Origin: Alphaproteobacteria bacterium
Lineage (GTDB): Bacteria > Pseudomonadota > Alphaproteobacteria > Rhodobacterales > Rhodobacteraceae
NCBI GenBank assembly: GCA_030425395.1
Contig: JAUIAS010000018.1
Span: 1 to 64,000 of the forward strand
Direction: 5' to 3'
Length of the DNA: 64,000 nucleotides
A model generated the notes under the pieces. It had not been told where the DNA came from. It worked only from the letters and a program-made list of their open reading frames with translations, and ran no database searches. This document shows, piece after piece, positions 7,808 through 16,533 of this stretch. Within the stretch, counting starts at the first letter, position 1, and each line of letters starts with the position of its first letter. Made by a program: the position numbers and the translations under genes.

Positions 7808-9406
7808 ATGGCTCCCAAAGTTCTCATCTCTGACAAACTCTCCGAAGCCGCAGTCCAGATCTTTCGCGATCGCGGCATTGACGTTGATTTTCAGCCCGAC
7901 CTTGGCAAGGACAAGGACAAGCTGGCAGCCGTCATTGACCAATATGACGGTCTGGCCATTCGTTCGGCCACCAAGGTGACGGACAAGATCCTCGCCAATG
8001 CGGCCAACCTCAAGGTGATTGGCCGTGCGGGGATCGGCACTGACAATATCGACAAGGAAGCCGCGTCCAAAAAGGGCGTGATCGTGATGAACACGCCGTT
8101 TGGTAACATGATCACAACCGCTGAACATGCAATCGCGATGATGTTCGCGGTGGCCCGCCAGATCCCAGAGGCATCCGCTTCGACCCATGCGGGAAAATGG
8201 GAAAAGTCCAAGTTCATGGGCGTTGAGCTGACCGGCAAGACATTGGGCGTTATCGGCGCGGGCAACATTGGCGGCATCGTCTGCGACCGGGCGCGGGGGC
8301 TCAAGATGAAGGTGGTGGCTTATGACCCGTTCCTGAGCGCCGAGAAGGCCCAGAAGATGGGCGTCGAAAAGGTCGAAGAAGTCGACGACCTTCTGAAACG
8401 GGCCGATTTCATTACGTTGCACGTGCCGCTGACCGACAGCACGCGCAATATCCTGAGCCGTGAGAATCTGGCCAAGACCAAGAAGGGCGTGCGCATCATC
8501 AACTGTGCACGTGGCGGTCTGGTGGACGAAGAAGCACTGGCCGAAATGCTGAAATCCGGGCACGTCGCCGGGGCTGCCTTTGACGTGTTCAGCGAGGAAC
8601 CCGCCAAAGAAAACCCGCTGTTCAACCTGCCCAACGTGGTCTGCACCCCACACCTTGGCGCGGCCACGACCGAAGCGCAGGAAAACGTGGCGCTTCAGGT
8701 GGCTGAACAGATGTCCAACTATCTGTTGACGGGTGCTGTCGAGAACGCGTTGAACATGCCGTCTGTGACCGCAGAGGAAGCCGCCGTGATGGGGCCGTGG
8801 GTCAAGTTGGCGGGCCACTTGGGCAGCTTTATCGGCCAGATGACCGATGAGCCGGTCAAGGCGATCAACATCCTGTATGACGGCGTCGTTGCCGAAATGA
8901 ACCTTGCGGCACTGAACTGTGCCGTGATCGCGGGCATCATGAAAAAGGCCAACCCGGACGTGAATATGGTGTCGGCCCCGGTGGTTGCCAAGGAACGCGG
9001 TATCCAGATCAGCACGACAAATCAGGACAAATCCGGCGCGTTCGAAGGCTATGTCAAGGTGACCGTGGTCACCGAAAAACGTGAACGTTCGATTGCAGGG
9101 ACGTGTTTCTCGGATGGCAAGCCGCGCTTTATCCAGATCAAGGGCATCAATATCGACGCCGAGATCGGGGCCAACATGCTCTATACCACCAACGAAGATG
9201 TTCCCGGCATCATTGGCCTTCTGGGCAATACCATGGGTAAAAACGGCGTGAACATCGCCAACTTTACCCTTGGTCGATCCACTGTGGGCGGCGAGGCGAT
9301 TGCCTTGCTCTATGTGGATGAACCGATTGGTGAGGATGTCCTCAGGACTCTGGAAGGCACGGGTATGTTCCGTCAGGTCAAACCGCTGGCATTCGATGTG
9401 GGCTGA
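7808..9406 (+). CDS. serA: D-3-phosphoglycerate dehydrogenase
   Basis: The product catalyses the first committed step of serine synthesis: 3-phosphoglycerate plus NAD+ to 3-phosphohydroxypyruvate. At 532 residues it is the long form. A D-2-hydroxyacid dehydrogenase core (NAD-binding GAGNIGG at 150-156, catalytic R235 in NCARGG, E264, H282 in TPHLGAA) is followed by an intervening allosteric-substrate-binding domain and a C-terminal ACT domain (about 455-532, starting near NMLYTTNEDVPG). The ACT domain is the usual site of serine feedback. An AAAGGA site precedes the ATG. A strong hairpin follows the gene. Confidence 0.97.
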   Translation: MAPKVLISDKLSEAAVQIFRDRGIDVDFQPDLGKDKDKLAAVIDQYDGLAIRSATKVTDKILANAANLKVIGRAGIGTDNIDKEAASKKGVIVMNTPFGNMITTAEHAIAMMFAVARQIPEASASTHAGKWEKSKFMGVELTGKTLGVIGAGNIGGIVCDRARGLKMKVVAYDPFLSAEKAQKMGVEKVEEVDDLLKRADFITLHVPLTDSTRNILSRENLAKTKKGVRIINCARGGLVDEEALAEMLKSGHVAGAAFDVFSEEPAKENPLFNLPNVVCTPHLGAATTEAQENVALQVAEQMSNYLLTGAVENALNMPSVTAEEAAVMGPWVKLAGHLGSFIGQMTDEPVKAINILYDGVVAEMNLAALNCAVIAGIMKKANPDVNMVSAPVVAKERGIQISTTNQDKSGAFEGYVKVTVVTEKRERSIAGTCFSDGKPRFIQIKGINIDAEIGANMLYTTNEDVPGIIGLLGNTMGKNGVNIANFTLGRSTVGGEAIALLYVDEPIGEDVLRTLEGTGMFRQVKPLAFDVG

Positions 9407-9430
9407 TCCGCGCCTAATTTAACGCATGCC

Positions 9431-9460
9431 AAGGGCCGCCCGGACCGGGCGGCCCTTTCC
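9431..9460 (+). terminator. Terminator hairpin after serA
   Basis: GGGCCGCCC 9433-9441 pairs with GGGCGGCCC 9447-9455 around a GGACC loop and is flanked by AA and TTT. The T-tract is short (TTTCCCGTTT), but the stem is very stable and placed 27 bases after the serA stop. Confidence 0.75.
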
Positions 9461-10199
9461 CGTTTCGAACGGATCGCGATCCTTTCGGAATATCCGGGTT
9501 GCAGAGACGATCCGAACGACAGCAGCGTGGCGCGGAATACTATCCTTCTTGAAATCCATAGGCCTTGTTTCTGTTCCGGGTGCGCGCGTGCGAAAGCTGT
9601 GTTCTGACGGCTGCCTGAATGCTGGCGTTTGAGGATTATTCTGCTGAAGGCATCGCGGGAACGCCCGTCTGGGCGGTCGGCCTTCCCAAGGAAGGCCTTT
9701 GATGAACTGGTGGTGAATGCGCCGTTACCCGTATTCGCGCCCGATCACCGCGCTTTCAAATCCATTTCCAGAGGCGCGGCTTGGGTGAACAAGCGCGCGG
9801 AGAAGTTCGCCTGAACCATCGCGCAGGATTGGAACGGATGGACAAGATGTCAGGCGTGCAAATTTCATGCGAACGGTGACTTGGTCACCGTCAAGGAATT
9901 GCCGATGGGATAAGGGTAAGCCCAAAAGTAGGTCAAACAGTGAAACTCATGATGATTCTGACGTTTTTCGCGTTCGATTGCACAAGCGTCTTTTGGTGGC
10001 TGAGAACCTTCCTGCATCCCGGGCAACATGCCCATTCGGGGCTTGCCAGACGCGCTGTAATCAATTGGCCCGGTTCCCCAACGCCAATGGGTATCAAACA
10101 TGTTGCACTGCGCGGCCCAAGGGCACACACAAGACGACAGACCGGATCATGGCAACAGACGGCGATTTGCGGCTTTCCGGCACTTTGAGGAGACATGGT
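9461..10199. other. About 740 bases without a convincing gene
   Basis: Several short open frames exist on both strands, but none resembles a known family or has good start signals. Two adjacent hairpins stand out: CGCCC-GTCT-GGGCG at 9662-9675 and GGCCTTCC-CAA-GGAAGGCC at 9679-9697, the second followed by TTT. The stretch 9920-9990 looks more AT-rich than its surroundings. It could be the promoter and leader region of the exporter operon, house a small RNA ending at 9700, or be decayed sequence. No choice can be made from sequence alone. Confidence 0.5.
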
Positions 10200-11432
10200 A
10201 TGAGCAGACCTGAAGCCGATGGCTCTGACATGCCGCTGGATCTTGGGTTGACGGCGACCGACGGCGCGCATCCTCGCCGGAGAGGTCTGTTTCGAAAACG
10301 GTATTTGCTGGGCCTCTTGATCCCGGTCTTCATGTTTTCAGGGGCCGTGATCGGGATGTATTATCAGCCTTTAGGGTTGCAAAAGTTCTATGAACTGACG
10401 GGCCTGCAACCGGGTGGAGGGGCCAAGAGCCCCATTGCATTGCCCCCCGAAATCGAAATGCCGCAAGAGATGGCCGAGACGCTGCTTCCCACGGATGTGG
10501 TGGGCCTTGCCCGCCTGATGCCGCGCGGCGATGTGGCAATCGTTGCAGCGCCTTATGGTGCTGGTGATGCAAGGCTTTCCGCGCTTCTTGTGGAGGTCGG
10601 AGATCACGTCGCGCGCGGCACTCCTGTTGCGCGGCTGGACAATGCACAAGCTCTGGAAGGTGTGGTTCTCACCGCCGAGGCAAACCTGGCCGTGCGCGAG
10701 GCGACGTTGGCTCAAACCCGGAGCGCCATTGCCGCGAGTAGAGCCGAAGCGCAGGCTTCGTTGGATCAGGCCCGCGCGACCGCGAGCGAGGCAGAAACCA
10801 TTTTGACCCGCACCCAAGATTTGACCGCGCGCGGCGTTGCGACCACCGCGACATTGGATGCCGCGCGGACCGCCTCGGCCGAAGCGGCGTTGGCTGTCGC
10901 GCGGGCCAAAGCGACCTTGGCCCGCTTCAGTGGTGATGCGCTGGATGATCAGCCTGATGTGATCGTCGCAGCCCGTAACGTCGCAGCAGCGCAAGCCGAA
11001 CTGACCCGCGCCCAGATGGATATGGGGCGCGCCGAGGTGCGCGCGCCGATTGACGGGACCGTCCTTGATATTCATGCGACACCGGGACAACGCCCCCCGT
11101 CCGAAGGAATAATGGATATGGGCGATATCAGCCAGATGATGGCAGAGGTTGAAATCTGGCAGGACCGGATTGCCGCCGTTGCCGTCGGTCAGCCGGTTGA
11201 ACTGGCGGCACCGGGGCTGGGCAGGACGTTGACCGGCACTGTGCAAAGCATCGGTCTGACTGTGGGTCGGCAGGGCCTGATTTCTGACGATGCGGCGGCG
11301 AATTCGGATGCGCGCGTGATCCGCATTCTGGTTTCTCTTGATGCCGAGTCGTCTCGGGTTGCGGCGCGGTATGTCGGCCTTGAGGCCGTTGCCCGCGTCG
11401 ACACTGGTGCCATGGCGCGTGCCAGCCAATGA
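10200..11432 (+). CDS. Membrane fusion protein of a DevBCA-type ABC exporter (HlyD/DevB family)
   Basis: This 410-residue periplasmic adaptor is anchored by one transmembrane segment (about residues 35-54, after RRRGLFRKR). It has the biotinyl-lipoyl-like half motif VGDHVARGTPVARLD, a long alpha-helical hairpin rich in Ala and Arg (about 170-280), and the returning strand VRAPIDGTVLDIHATPGQ. It should link the inner-membrane permease to an outer-membrane TolC-type channel, which is not encoded here. GAGGAG precedes the ATG at 10200; the frame is open upstream, but that part reads as non-coding. The stop overlaps the permease start (ATGA). Confidence 0.9.
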   Translation: MSRPEADGSDMPLDLGLTATDGAHPRRRGLFRKRYLLGLLIPVFMFSGAVIGMYYQPLGLQKFYELTGLQPGGGAKSPIALPPEIEMPQEMAETLLPTDVVGLARLMPRGDVAIVAAPYGAGDARLSALLVEVGDHVARGTPVARLDNAQALEGVVLTAEANLAVREATLAQTRSAIAASRAEAQASLDQARATASEAETILTRTQDLTARGVATTATLDAARTASAEAALAVARAKATLARFSGDALDDQPDVIVAARNVAAAQAELTRAQMDMGRAEVRAPIDGTVLDIHATPGQRPPSEGIMDMGDISQMMAEVEIWQDRIAAVAVGQPVELAAPGLGRTLTGTVQSIGLTVGRQGLISDDAAANSDARVIRILVSLDAESSRVAARYVGLEAVARVDTGAMARASQ

Positions 11433-12601
11433 GACGCCTTCTGCAATGGATTTTCGGACGCATTCCGATCGGGTGGCTGCAACTTACCCACAAACGTGGA
11501 CGCTTCATGGCTGCGCTGGCAGGTGTCGCCTTTGCGAATGTGTTGGTGTTTGTCCAACTGGGCATCATGAATTCGATGTCCACGGCTACCTTGCGACCCT
11601 ACGAATTCTTTCGGGCCGATATCATGATCTCGGCCAGCGATGCCAATGCGATGACCGAAGGTGGCAATGTCGCGCGGCAATGGATGCTACAGGCCTTTGC
11701 CGACCCAGACATTACCGACGGGTTAGGGCTTTTCGTGGGCAAGGCCGCATGGGATCGCGGCGAAAGGGATATCACCTTTACGACCTTTGGCATTGATCCC
11801 GGTCGACCGGAATTCCTTGCGCCGATCATCACCTCGGAAATCGGATTGTTGCAGGTGCACGATGTGGCGGTTGTCGATCGGCTCGCTCGCGGATTATCGC
11901 CGGAAGAAGCCGCCGCGATCCGTCCGCATACGCCACTCAGCTTTGAAACGCAGGGCCGAACCTTGACCGCGCTGGGCACGTTCGCCGGAGGCGGTGGCTT
12001 TGGCGGAGATGGCTATATGCTGGTGTCAGACCAAACTTTCCTGTCTTTGTTTGCCACGCGCAGTTCATCGGCACCCGATCATATCCTTTTGCATGTGCGG
12101 CCCGGTGTCGATGTTGCGGATGTCGTTCAACGGCTTCGGGGATTGATTTCGGATACAACCGTTCGGATCAGGAGCTATGCAGACGCCGCGCAGGAGGAAC
12201 TGCGTTATCAGCAGACACAGCGGCCCACCGGTGTGATTTTCGGGTTTGGCGTGTTGATCGGCGTTCTGGTCGGGCTGGTCATCGTGTATCAGGTTCTGTC
12301 AGCGGATGTTGCGGATCACATGCGCGAGTATGCAACCTTCAAGGCAATGGGCTATGGCCCGCAATTCTTCTTTGGCATCGTCGTGGAAGAAGCTCTGGTT
12401 CTGGGCATTCTTGGGTTTGTGCCGGGGTTGGCGTTCGGCACGGCGATCCTGACGTTCATGGCCAAGGTGACGACCCTTCCACTTGCCATGACATCATCTA
12501 TGGCTGTCATGGTGTTCTTGGGCACCGTGGTCTTTTCCATCGTATCTGGCGCGATTGCCACACGCCGGTTGACCGCAGCAGACCCGGCGGACCTGTTCTG
12601 A
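11429..12601 (+). CDS. DevC-type ABC exporter permease
   Basis: This 390-residue inner-membrane protein is of the FtsX/MacB permease class. Its layout is one N-terminal transmembrane helix (about 24-46), a large periplasmic domain (about 50-265), then three helices near the C-terminus (about 270-292, 318-345 and 355-378). The opening IPIGWLQLTHKRGRFMAALAG... matches DevC proteins. In cyanobacteria DevBCA exports envelope glycolipids; the substrate here is unknown. It overlaps the genes on both sides (ATGA, TGATG), which implies tight translational coupling. Confidence 0.88.
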   Translation: MRRLLQWIFGRIPIGWLQLTHKRGRFMAALAGVAFANVLVFVQLGIMNSMSTATLRPYEFFRADIMISASDANAMTEGGNVARQWMLQAFADPDITDGLGLFVGKAAWDRGERDITFTTFGIDPGRPEFLAPIITSEIGLLQVHDVAVVDRLARGLSPEEAAAIRPHTPLSFETQGRTLTALGTFAGGGGFGGDGYMLVSDQTFLSLFATRSSSAPDHILLHVRPGVDVADVVQRLRGLISDTTVRIRSYADAAQEELRYQQTQRPTGVIFGFGVLIGVLVGLVIVYQVLSADVADHMREYATFKAMGYGPQFFFGIVVEEALVLGILGFVPGLAFGTAILTFMAKVTTLPLAMTSSMAVMVFLGTVVFSIVSGAIATRRLTAADPADLF

Positions 12602-13302
12602 TGGCAGTGCAAGATGGCGATATGGTTGTAAAGGCACGCGGGCTCAATCACTGGTTTGGCGAAGGCGAGGCGCGAAAACAGGCGTTGTTCGACATTAACC
12701 TGTCCTTGCCCCGTGGCAGCCTGACGGTGCTGATGGGGCCATCGGGATCGGGCAAGACAACCTTGTTGACGTTGCTGGGCTGCTTGCGGACGGTTCAGGA
12801 TGGATCGGTTCTGTTGGCCGGGACAGAATTGTTTGATGCATCGGAGGCCAAGCTGACAAAACTGCGCCAGCGACTTGGGTTCATATTTCAGTCCCATAAT
12901 TTGCATGAAAGCCTGACCGCGTTGCAAAACGTCATGATGGGTGTTCAGGTTCACAACGGTGTGCCAGACGATCTTGCCAAGCGCGCGGGTGCGCGAGCCT
13001 TGGACCTCGTGGGGTTGTCGGATCGGTTGCACTATTTGCCGGGAAACCTTTCGGGGGGACAAAAACAGCGGGTGGCGGTCGCGCGCGCTCTTGTCGGAAA
13101 TCCTGAAATGGTTTTGGCCGACGAACCGACGGCGGCGCTTGACAAGGACAGCGCGGCGGACGTCGTGGATCTTCTCAAACGGCTTGGGGCCGCACGGAAC
13201 ACGACGACTTTGCTGGTCACACATGACAACAGAATTCTGGATCGTGCCGACAGTATCCTTACGCTGGAAGACGGGCGTATCGTGTCAGTCTCCGGTGGTT
13301 GA
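12601..13302 (+). CDS. DevA-type ABC exporter ATPase
   Basis: This 233-residue ATPase of the MacB/LolD/DevA class energises the exporter encoded by the two preceding genes. It has Walker A GPSGSGKTT, the Q-loop in FIFQSHNLHESLT, the ABC signature LSGGQKQRVAVARAL, Walker B VLADEPTAALD and the H-loop in LLVTHDNRI. Its start codon overlaps the permease stop. It is the last gene of the operon. The next gene is convergent, and no clear terminator is visible in the 115-base gap. Confidence 0.92.
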   Translation: MAVQDGDMVVKARGLNHWFGEGEARKQALFDINLSLPRGSLTVLMGPSGSGKTTLLTLLGCLRTVQDGSVLLAGTELFDASEAKLTKLRQRLGFIFQSHNLHESLTALQNVMMGVQVHNGVPDDLAKRAGARALDLVGLSDRLHYLPGNLSGGQKQRVAVARALVGNPEMVLADEPTAALDKDSAADVVDLLKRLGAARNTTTLLVTHDNRILDRADSILTLEDGRIVSVSGG

Positions 13303-13417
13303 AAACTTTCCCACCAGGTTAATGCACAAAGCCTCTGGAATGCAGCGGGGCGGGCCAAAGGGAATACGCGCAGGCCTTGTGGGTCATTCGGGCCGTGTTG
13401 AACGGTTGGTGTTCCGG

Positions 13418-13960
13418 CTATCTCACGGTTTGCGGGATGTCCTCAACCCGCGCGCCGTTGCCCAGCGCGATGGCTCCGTGCCAGATTGCAATGGCGCGCA
13501 ACTTTGGGAGGTCCTGCACCGGTGTGCCGTCATGCAGGGTGACACCGGGGTTCCAAAGGGTCTCTGGCAGGTCGCGCCAGCAAACATTCAGATGCACCTG
13601 GGAATGGTGAAACAGATGCCGCAAGGCATGTGCGGGCAGGGTCGCTGCAAGGGCAATGGACGGCAGCGTTGCGGGGGGAACAAAGACTGTGCCCTTGGTC
13701 AACGCCTCGAGGGCGAGCGCCTCAAGCCGTGCGGCATAGCTGACACGGGCTACGACATGCGCCGGTGTTTCGGAACCGGTGTTCACCGGGGCAAAAAGCG
13801 CATCGTCGGCAAGCTCCGAAAGCTTGCGGGCGAAAAAGGCCGTTCCGCGTCTGGCCAGCAGAATGTCTTCTGCCGGGGCCGTCGGCGCGTCATAGCGGGC
13901 TCCGGCCCCTTGACGGGCCCGCAAAGCTGCCCGTGCCGTATCTATAGGCGTGCTGGTCAT
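13418..13960 (-). CDS. DinB / maleylpyruvate-isomerase-fold protein of the gentisate cluster
   Basis: This 180-residue protein appears to have the four-helix DinB-like fold of mycothiol-dependent maleylpyruvate isomerase. A SETPAHVVARVSYAARL stretch supplies the first conserved His region, and a C-terminal HALRHLFHHSQVHLN stretch supplies further His residues typical of the metal site. Its start overlaps the gentisate dioxygenase stop (ATGA), so the two are translationally coupled. The natural job would be isomerising maleylpyruvate, the ring-cleavage product, to fumarylpyruvate. Proteobacteria use glutathione rather than mycothiol, so the thiol cofactor, if any, is an open question. Family assignment is by motif only. 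Confidence 0.65.
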   Translation of the reverse strand: MTSTPIDTARAALRARQGAGARYDAPTAPAEDILLARRGTAFFARKLSELADDALFAPVNTGSETPAHVVARVSYAARLEALALEALTKGTVFVPPATLPSIALAATLPAHALRHLFHHSQVHLNVCWRDLPETLWNPGVTLHDGTPVQDLPKLRAIAIWHGAIALGNGARVEDIPQTVR

Positions 13961-15060
13961 GTATCCCCGACCTGAGTACGCATAAAGCCCAGTCTTTCCA
14001 TAATGGGCGCATCGGAAAAGCGGAACAGATCGAACTGTTCTTCTGCCTCAAGCGACCATGACACCCACGACGGCACCACGAAAAGATCGCCCTTGTCGAG
14101 CCTGTGCCGTTCGCCGTTCAAAACCACGGCTCCGGCACCTTCAAACACCTGAAAGACCGACGATCCGACCTCGCGCCGGTCAGGCGTTTGTGTGCCAGCG
14201 CGCAGGCGATGGAACTGACAACGGATCGTTGGCATGACGTCACCGCCGGTCGTCGGGTTTGTGTAGCGGATGGCGGCATGGCCCGGATCAACAGTGGCTG
14301 GCTGGCCCTCGTCCTCAAGAAGAAGCTGTTCGGTCAGAGCACGATCGGTAAACTCCCAACGATAGGCCCCGATTGGCGATGCAACGGTATCGTTCAGCTG
14401 TGAGACCGGACGTAGACCGGGATGACACCAAAGCCGTTCGCCGCGCGAAAAATTGGGGGTGGCATAGTCGGTCACGCTGTCTGATCCGAATTCAAAGAAT
14501 CCCACATCCATTTGTTGGCTGAACGGGATATCCAGGCCATCGAGCCACGCCATCGGCGCATCACGGTCATTGTGGTGCCCATGAAAGCACCAACCCGGCG
14601 TCAGGAGCAGATCGCCCCGTGACATCCGCACCGGGTCACCGTTGACTACGGTCCACACGCCTTCGCCTTCGACCACAAAGCGAAAGGCATTTTGCGAATG
14701 ACGATGCTCTGGCGCGGTTTCGCGAGGTCCAAGATACTGGATCGCCGCCCAGAGGGTCGGGCTGATATATGTATTGCCTCCCAATCCGGGATTGGCCAAC
14801 CCGATAGCCCGTCGTTCCCCGCCGCGGCCAACCGGGACCAGCCGCCCCGACGCTTCTGCCAAGGGAAGCAAGGTAGACCATTTCCAGACATGCGGCACCG
14901 CCTGTGGCTTTGGGTGCATTGGCATCAGATCACCTGTCTGCGTCCAAAGAGGGTTCATGTGGTTGTCTTGAAAACTCTGATAAAGTGCGCGCAGTTCCGG
15001 GGTGTCTTCGGGCTGCATGCCGTGTTCGACCGTGTCGTGGTTTACATCGTCATTCTGCAT
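13957..15060 (-). CDS. Gentisate 1,2-dioxygenase
   Basis: This bicupin Fe(II) enzyme cleaves gentisate to maleylpyruvate. It has 367 residues. The N-terminal cupin carries the iron-site motif EHRHSQNAFRFVVEGEG and the third-ligand region PGWCFHGHHN. The second cupin is near residues 265-345 (GSSVFQVFEGAGAVVLNG, KGDLFVVPSWVSW). The opening PLWTQTGDLMPMHPKPQAVPH region is typical of the family. GGAGGA precedes the ATG. It sits between 3-hydroxybenzoate hydroxylase upstream and the isomerase-like gene downstream, consistent with one catabolic operon. Confidence 0.93.
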   Translation of the reverse strand: MQNDDVNHDTVEHGMQPEDTPELRALYQSFQDNHMNPLWTQTGDLMPMHPKPQAVPHVWKWSTLLPLAEASGRLVPVGRGGERRAIGLANPGLGGNTYISPTLWAAIQYLGPRETAPEHRHSQNAFRFVVEGEGVWTVVNGDPVRMSRGDLLLTPGWCFHGHHNDRDAPMAWLDGLDIPFSQQMDVGFFEFGSDSVTDYATPNFSRGERLWCHPGLRPVSQLNDTVASPIGAYRWEFTDRALTEQLLLEDEGQPATVDPGHAAIRYTNPTTGGDVMPTIRCQFHRLRAGTQTPDRREVGSSVFQVFEGAGAVVLNGERHRLDKGDLFVVPSWVSWSLEAEEQFDLFRFSDAPIMERLGFMRTQVGDT

Positions 15061-15120
15061 TTTCTATGTCCTCCGGGCGAGTGGGTGCGCCGTGCCGCGC
15101 GGCTTTGGTATAGGGTCGGA

Positions 15121-16329
15121 TCAATGGTTGGTTTGCAAGGTCGAGCTGTCTTCCAAGCCGGTAGACCCGTATATCCATGATAGTTGTTGATACCAATCTT
15201 GCGGACTCATGCCGCGCATGACCTGGTTGCGCACAGCGGCTTTGGCATCATCGGGATGGTAGATGTATTCGCCGATCAGGCGTGAATTCATTTGAACCCG
15301 TGCTGTACGTACGCGCCGCATGTCTTGATACGACTGAAGGGCTTTTTCAACATCGGGCCCATGATGTTCCATGCAATGAGCCAGAGCGACGGCATCCTCC
15401 ATCGCCATGCAGGCCCCTTGGGCGAAATACTGCAACATGGGGTGCGCCGCATCCCCCAGAAGCGCTACGCGGTGGTCCACCCAATTGGATATTGGTTCGC
15501 GGTCGCAAAGAACCCACAGTTTCCAGTTGTCGCCGTGCTCGATGATCTGTCGGGCCTTGGGGTGAATATGTTCGAACCCTTCGGCGACTTCTGCCTTGGT
15601 CACAGGTCGTCCGGCGATCGCTTCTTGCACGTCACGATGATAGGTGACGACAAGGTTGAACACTTTCCACCCTTTCAGGGGATAGTGAACGATGTGGCAT
15701 TTGGGTCCGGCCCAAAGCGTTGCCGCGTTCCAGCGCAGATCCTCAGGCATCTGTTCGGTGGGTATGACGGACCGATAGGTTGTGTGCCCCGAAATGCGCG
15801 GCTCTCCATCACCGATCATTTGTGCCCTGATCTGTGAGCGCAGTCCCTCGGCTCCGATCAAGGCTGCACCGCGGATCGGAGCGCGATCCCTGAGTCGCAA
15901 ACTGACGGAGGTTGCATCCTGATCATAACCCTCGACAGTGTGACTTGTCCTTATGTCAACAAGAGGGCTGCTTTCACATGCCCTGAGCAAAGCCCCGTGC
16001 AAGTCGGCGCGATGAACCACGGCATAAGGGTTGCCCATATGTGCGCGAAAATCTTCGCCAAGCGGGATCGAGCAGATATCCTCGGCCGTCTTTGCATCCA
16101 TCAGGCGCAGCGCATCAATATAGACGGCATTCGCACGGGCCTCGTCTCCGACACCCAGATAGTCGAACGCGTGAAAGGCGTTTGGACCGATCTGGATACC
16201 TGCTCCGATTTCGCCCAGCGATGAGGCCTGTTCCACAACAATGGAACGTCGCCCCTTGCGCGCAAGACCGCAAGCCGCTGCAAGGCCGCCAATACCACCA
16301 CCGGCGATTAAGATAGGAAGATCGGTCAT
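15121..16329 (-). CDS. 3-Hydroxybenzoate 6-monooxygenase-like FAD-dependent hydroxylase
   Basis: This 402-residue group A flavoprotein hydroxylase should convert 3-hydroxybenzoate to gentisate with NADH and O2. The N-terminal ILIAGGGIGGLAAACGLARKG binds FAD, the EIGAGIQIGPNAF motif follows, and GDAAHPMLQYFAQGACMAMEDA is the second FAD motif. The family also contains salicylate hydroxylases. The adjacent gentisate dioxygenase gene favours the 3-hydroxybenzoate 6-hydroxylase role. The start at 16329 follows AAGGATG; an in-frame ATG further upstream lies outside the conserved family start. It is divergent from an old-yellow-enzyme gene across an AT-rich 204-base region. Confidence 0.82.
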   Translation of the reverse strand: MTDLPILIAGGGIGGLAAACGLARKGRRSIVVEQASSLGEIGAGIQIGPNAFHAFDYLGVGDEARANAVYIDALRLMDAKTAEDICSIPLGEDFRAHMGNPYAVVHRADLHGALLRACESSPLVDIRTSHTVEGYDQDATSVSLRLRDRAPIRGAALIGAEGLRSQIRAQMIGDGEPRISGHTTYRSVIPTEQMPEDLRWNAATLWAGPKCHIVHYPLKGWKVFNLVVTYHRDVQEAIAGRPVTKAEVAEGFEHIHPKARQIIEHGDNWKLWVLCDREPISNWVDHRVALLGDAAHPMLQYFAQGACMAMEDAVALAHCMEHHGPDVEKALQSYQDMRRVRTARVQMNSRLIGEYIYHPDDAKAAVRNQVMRGMSPQDWYQQLSWIYGSTGLEDSSTLQTNH

Positions 16330-16533
16330 GGCGGCGCATCCTTTGTGTTGCTTCGGGGCGTGCGCAAAAATTATCGGCACGCATATAATAAGTATGCATC
16401 TATAATTTACAGGCGTAAAGCGCTGGATCTACTGGGGCATTCTTTCGGGACGGTTCCAATAGGGGCTTGGGGGTGATTGCCCCTTGCCGGGTCTGGCGCT
16501 AGCGTTGCGCAAAATTCGCAACAGGAGCCCCGC
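16330..16533. promoter_or_regulatory. Divergent promoter region of the gentisate operon and the oxidoreductase gene
   Basis: The segment 16376-16412 is notably AT-rich, with ATATAATAAG, ATGCAT and TATAATTT in close succession, unlike the surrounding GC-rich DNA. It is the likely site of back-to-back promoters and an operator. No dedicated regulator gene is present in the cluster, so control must come from elsewhere. Confidence 0.45.

Noticed and set aside
9426-9814. Short plus-strand frames in the gap after serA
   Set aside because: The first begins inside the serA terminator hairpin, and both give Arg/Ser-rich sequence without motifs or ribosome binding sites.
4749-16389. A shared GGCACGCATAT stretch upstream of the methyltransferase (about 4750) and of the gentisate operon (about 16378), with nearby ATGCAT
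   Set aside because: An 11-base match is expected many times by chance in 64 kb, so it does not support a common regulator.
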